DNA of 64,000 nt from Siphonodentalium dalli (taxonomy: Eukaryota; Mollusca; Scaphopoda; Gadilida; Siphonodentaliidae): contig CP136061.1 in assembly GCA_032622095.1 (NCBI GenBank), positions 16,990,440-17,054,439 on the forward strand, written 5' to 3'. This document shows, one piece after another, positions 62,930 through 64,000 of this stretch; the stretch's first letter is position 1, and each line of letters begins with the position of its first letter. Under the pieces are notes generated by a model that was not told the origin of the DNA, made no database searches, and was given only the letters and a program-made list of their open reading frames with translations. The translations under genes and the position numbers were made by a program.

Positions 62930-62964
62930 GTAGGTACACTGCAATTATGTTGCCACCACTTATA

Positions 62965-63177
62965 CAGTAATGCCCTAATTAATCGACTCCCTAACCACAG
63001 CAGAATTATGGGTAACTTTTCAGGATTTAGTCGGAAATATGGCTTGTTGCCATTCATCGGAAAGCTCTCCCCGAGAGCTTTTCGATGAATGACAACAAGC
63101 CATATTTCCGACTAAATCCTAAAAAGTTACCCATAATTCAGCTGTGGTTAGGGAGTTGATTAATTAGGGCATTACTG
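62965..63177. mobile_element. Foldback MITE family A, full-length copy
   Basis: CAGTAATGCCCTAATTAATC to TTAATTAGGGCATTACTG; TA on the left; 35 bp after the exon 12 donor. Confidence 0.9.
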
Positions 63178-63372
63178 CAGCTGCTGTGGTGTGTGACCCA
63201 TATTTACAAATTGTAAATAAGAAGCTAAGGATTATATGTATTGTACAATAGAGAAACACTATACATTATAATATACCCTAAGTGGTCAATGAAAAGATCA
63301 GTTGTAACAGCATAAATTGCATTTATAAATTACCGCATGTATTTGTTTACGAAAATTTGAGGATTCGCTGCA
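63178..63372. other. Intron 12 spacer
   Basis: No recognised feature. Confidence 0.4.
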
Positions 63373-63775
63373 TTAACCCTTTACCCAACAGAAGGGCCCT
63401 GTGCCAATGCATTCTCTTATATATGCGAGTCGACCATAGGTAGCCTCGCATATATAAGAGAATGCATTGGCTTAACACATTAAAAATTATAAAATTGTTA
63501 AAGAATGTAAGAAAAAATGGTAAAAAGTGTTAAAAAAAGTTTTTGTTTAGGCCAATGCATTCTCTTATATATGCGAGGCGACCTATGGTTGACTCGCATA
63601 TATAAGAGAATGCATTGGCACAGGGCATAACTGTAACTATCACAATGTGGTCATCAAGGAGCCGGTTCCAATGATATCCATATTTGTATGGTTCTATTGA
63701 GACAGACCGAAGATATTTTAGGCTGTTGAAGCTTTATTTGGCCGGTTTTGGCCGTTTTGTTGGGTAAAGGGTTAA
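63373..63775 (+). mobile_element. TTAA-bounded element, subfamily B, copy 6
   Basis: TTAACCCTTTACCCAACAGA ... TTTTGTTGGGTAAAGGGTTAA; two hairpin modules; opposite orientation to the 62362 copy on the other side of exon 12. Confidence 0.88.
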
Positions 63776-64000
63776 TTAAAAAATTCAGCATGATATCTGA
63801 CCTGATTAGCACAGTTTACTGCCAGAGTTCGCAGCCAATCAAACTCAAGTCCCGTGACCAGGTGGTCAGTATTTTCCCGTGTAATGATCAACTTCTGTCA
63901 ACACAATGTAAGATAAGATCAATTTTATTTAAAATTCGGGGGTATTTAAAGATATTACAAACACAAGCTCTGAAGATTGTATATCTGTTTATGCCACAGT
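63776..64000. other. Intron 12 continues to the window edge
   Basis: No exon recognised. The window ends in ATGCCACAGT, which could be an acceptor at the last bases but cannot be tested here. Confidence 0.4.

Noticed and set aside
63990-64000. Possible acceptor of exon 13 at the window edge (GCCACAG|T)
   Set aside because: Only one base follows, so the exon cannot be tested.
1-64000. tRNA, rRNA or tRNA-derived SINE genes
   Set aside because: No A/B-box pairs, cloverleaf or conserved rRNA segments were seen on either strand by eye; a covariance-model scan would be needed to exclude diverged ones.

Overview
The window is animal nuclear DNA, AT-rich and loaded with repeats. The only gene I can support is the 5' part of a DOCK-family guanine nucleotide exchange factor on the + strand. 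Twelve coding exons lie between 5744 and 62929. All splice phases agree, giving 1085 nt of coding sequence (361 codons plus 2 nt), and the gene continues past the right edge. The product has an N-terminal SH3 domain and the helical DOCK N-terminal region. The C2-like DHR-1 and catalytic DHR-2 domains must lie downstream. Signature residues (LGMDLVPR in exon 7, YRRPFG at the end of exon 11, DLFIVAQI in exon 10) fit the DOCK-B class (vertebrate DOCK3/DOCK4, fly sponge) better than DOCK-A.

The organism is probably a marine lophotrochozoan, most likely a bivalve or other mollusc. The basis is several Helitron-like elements built like the bivalve 'pearl' elements (terminal hairpin, GT- or GTCC-rich microsatellite, then 160-175 bp core repeats), and a very high density of short TACATGTA and TACCGGTA palindromes. 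This is inference from repeat style; no species can be named.

Layout: 1-5229 upstream DNA with foldback repeats; 5230-5743 probable promoter and 5' UTR; 5744-5789 exon 1; 5790-26881 a 21-kb first intron full of transposons (hAT 13438-14499, Harbinger-like 16726-17695, Helitron-like arrays 9511-10580 and 14571-15834, a 75-80 bp tandem array 22545-23400); exons 2-3 at 26882-28644 with a hAT between them; 28645-35714 intron 3, dominated by a 4.9-kb Helitron-like array; exon 4 (56 nt) at 35715; 35771-48081 intron 4; exons 5-6; 49145-55333 intron 6; exon 7 at 55334-55454; exons 8-12 at 57823-62929.

The most unusual observation is that edges of at least four exons (4, 6, 7, 11; probably also 8) have been tandemly copied into the neighbouring introns together with their splice sites. 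Exon 7 is extreme: seven degenerate copies of its acceptor side stand before it, and eleven copies of its last 51 nt plus donor follow it at exact 58-bp spacing. The acceptor copies beside exons 4 and 7 have all lost the AG, while the donor copies keep GT. A second unusual pattern is that homologous repeat copies differ by 6-bp insertions turning TA into TACATGTA or TACCGGTA, sometimes with empty, CATG and CCGG states at the same TA.
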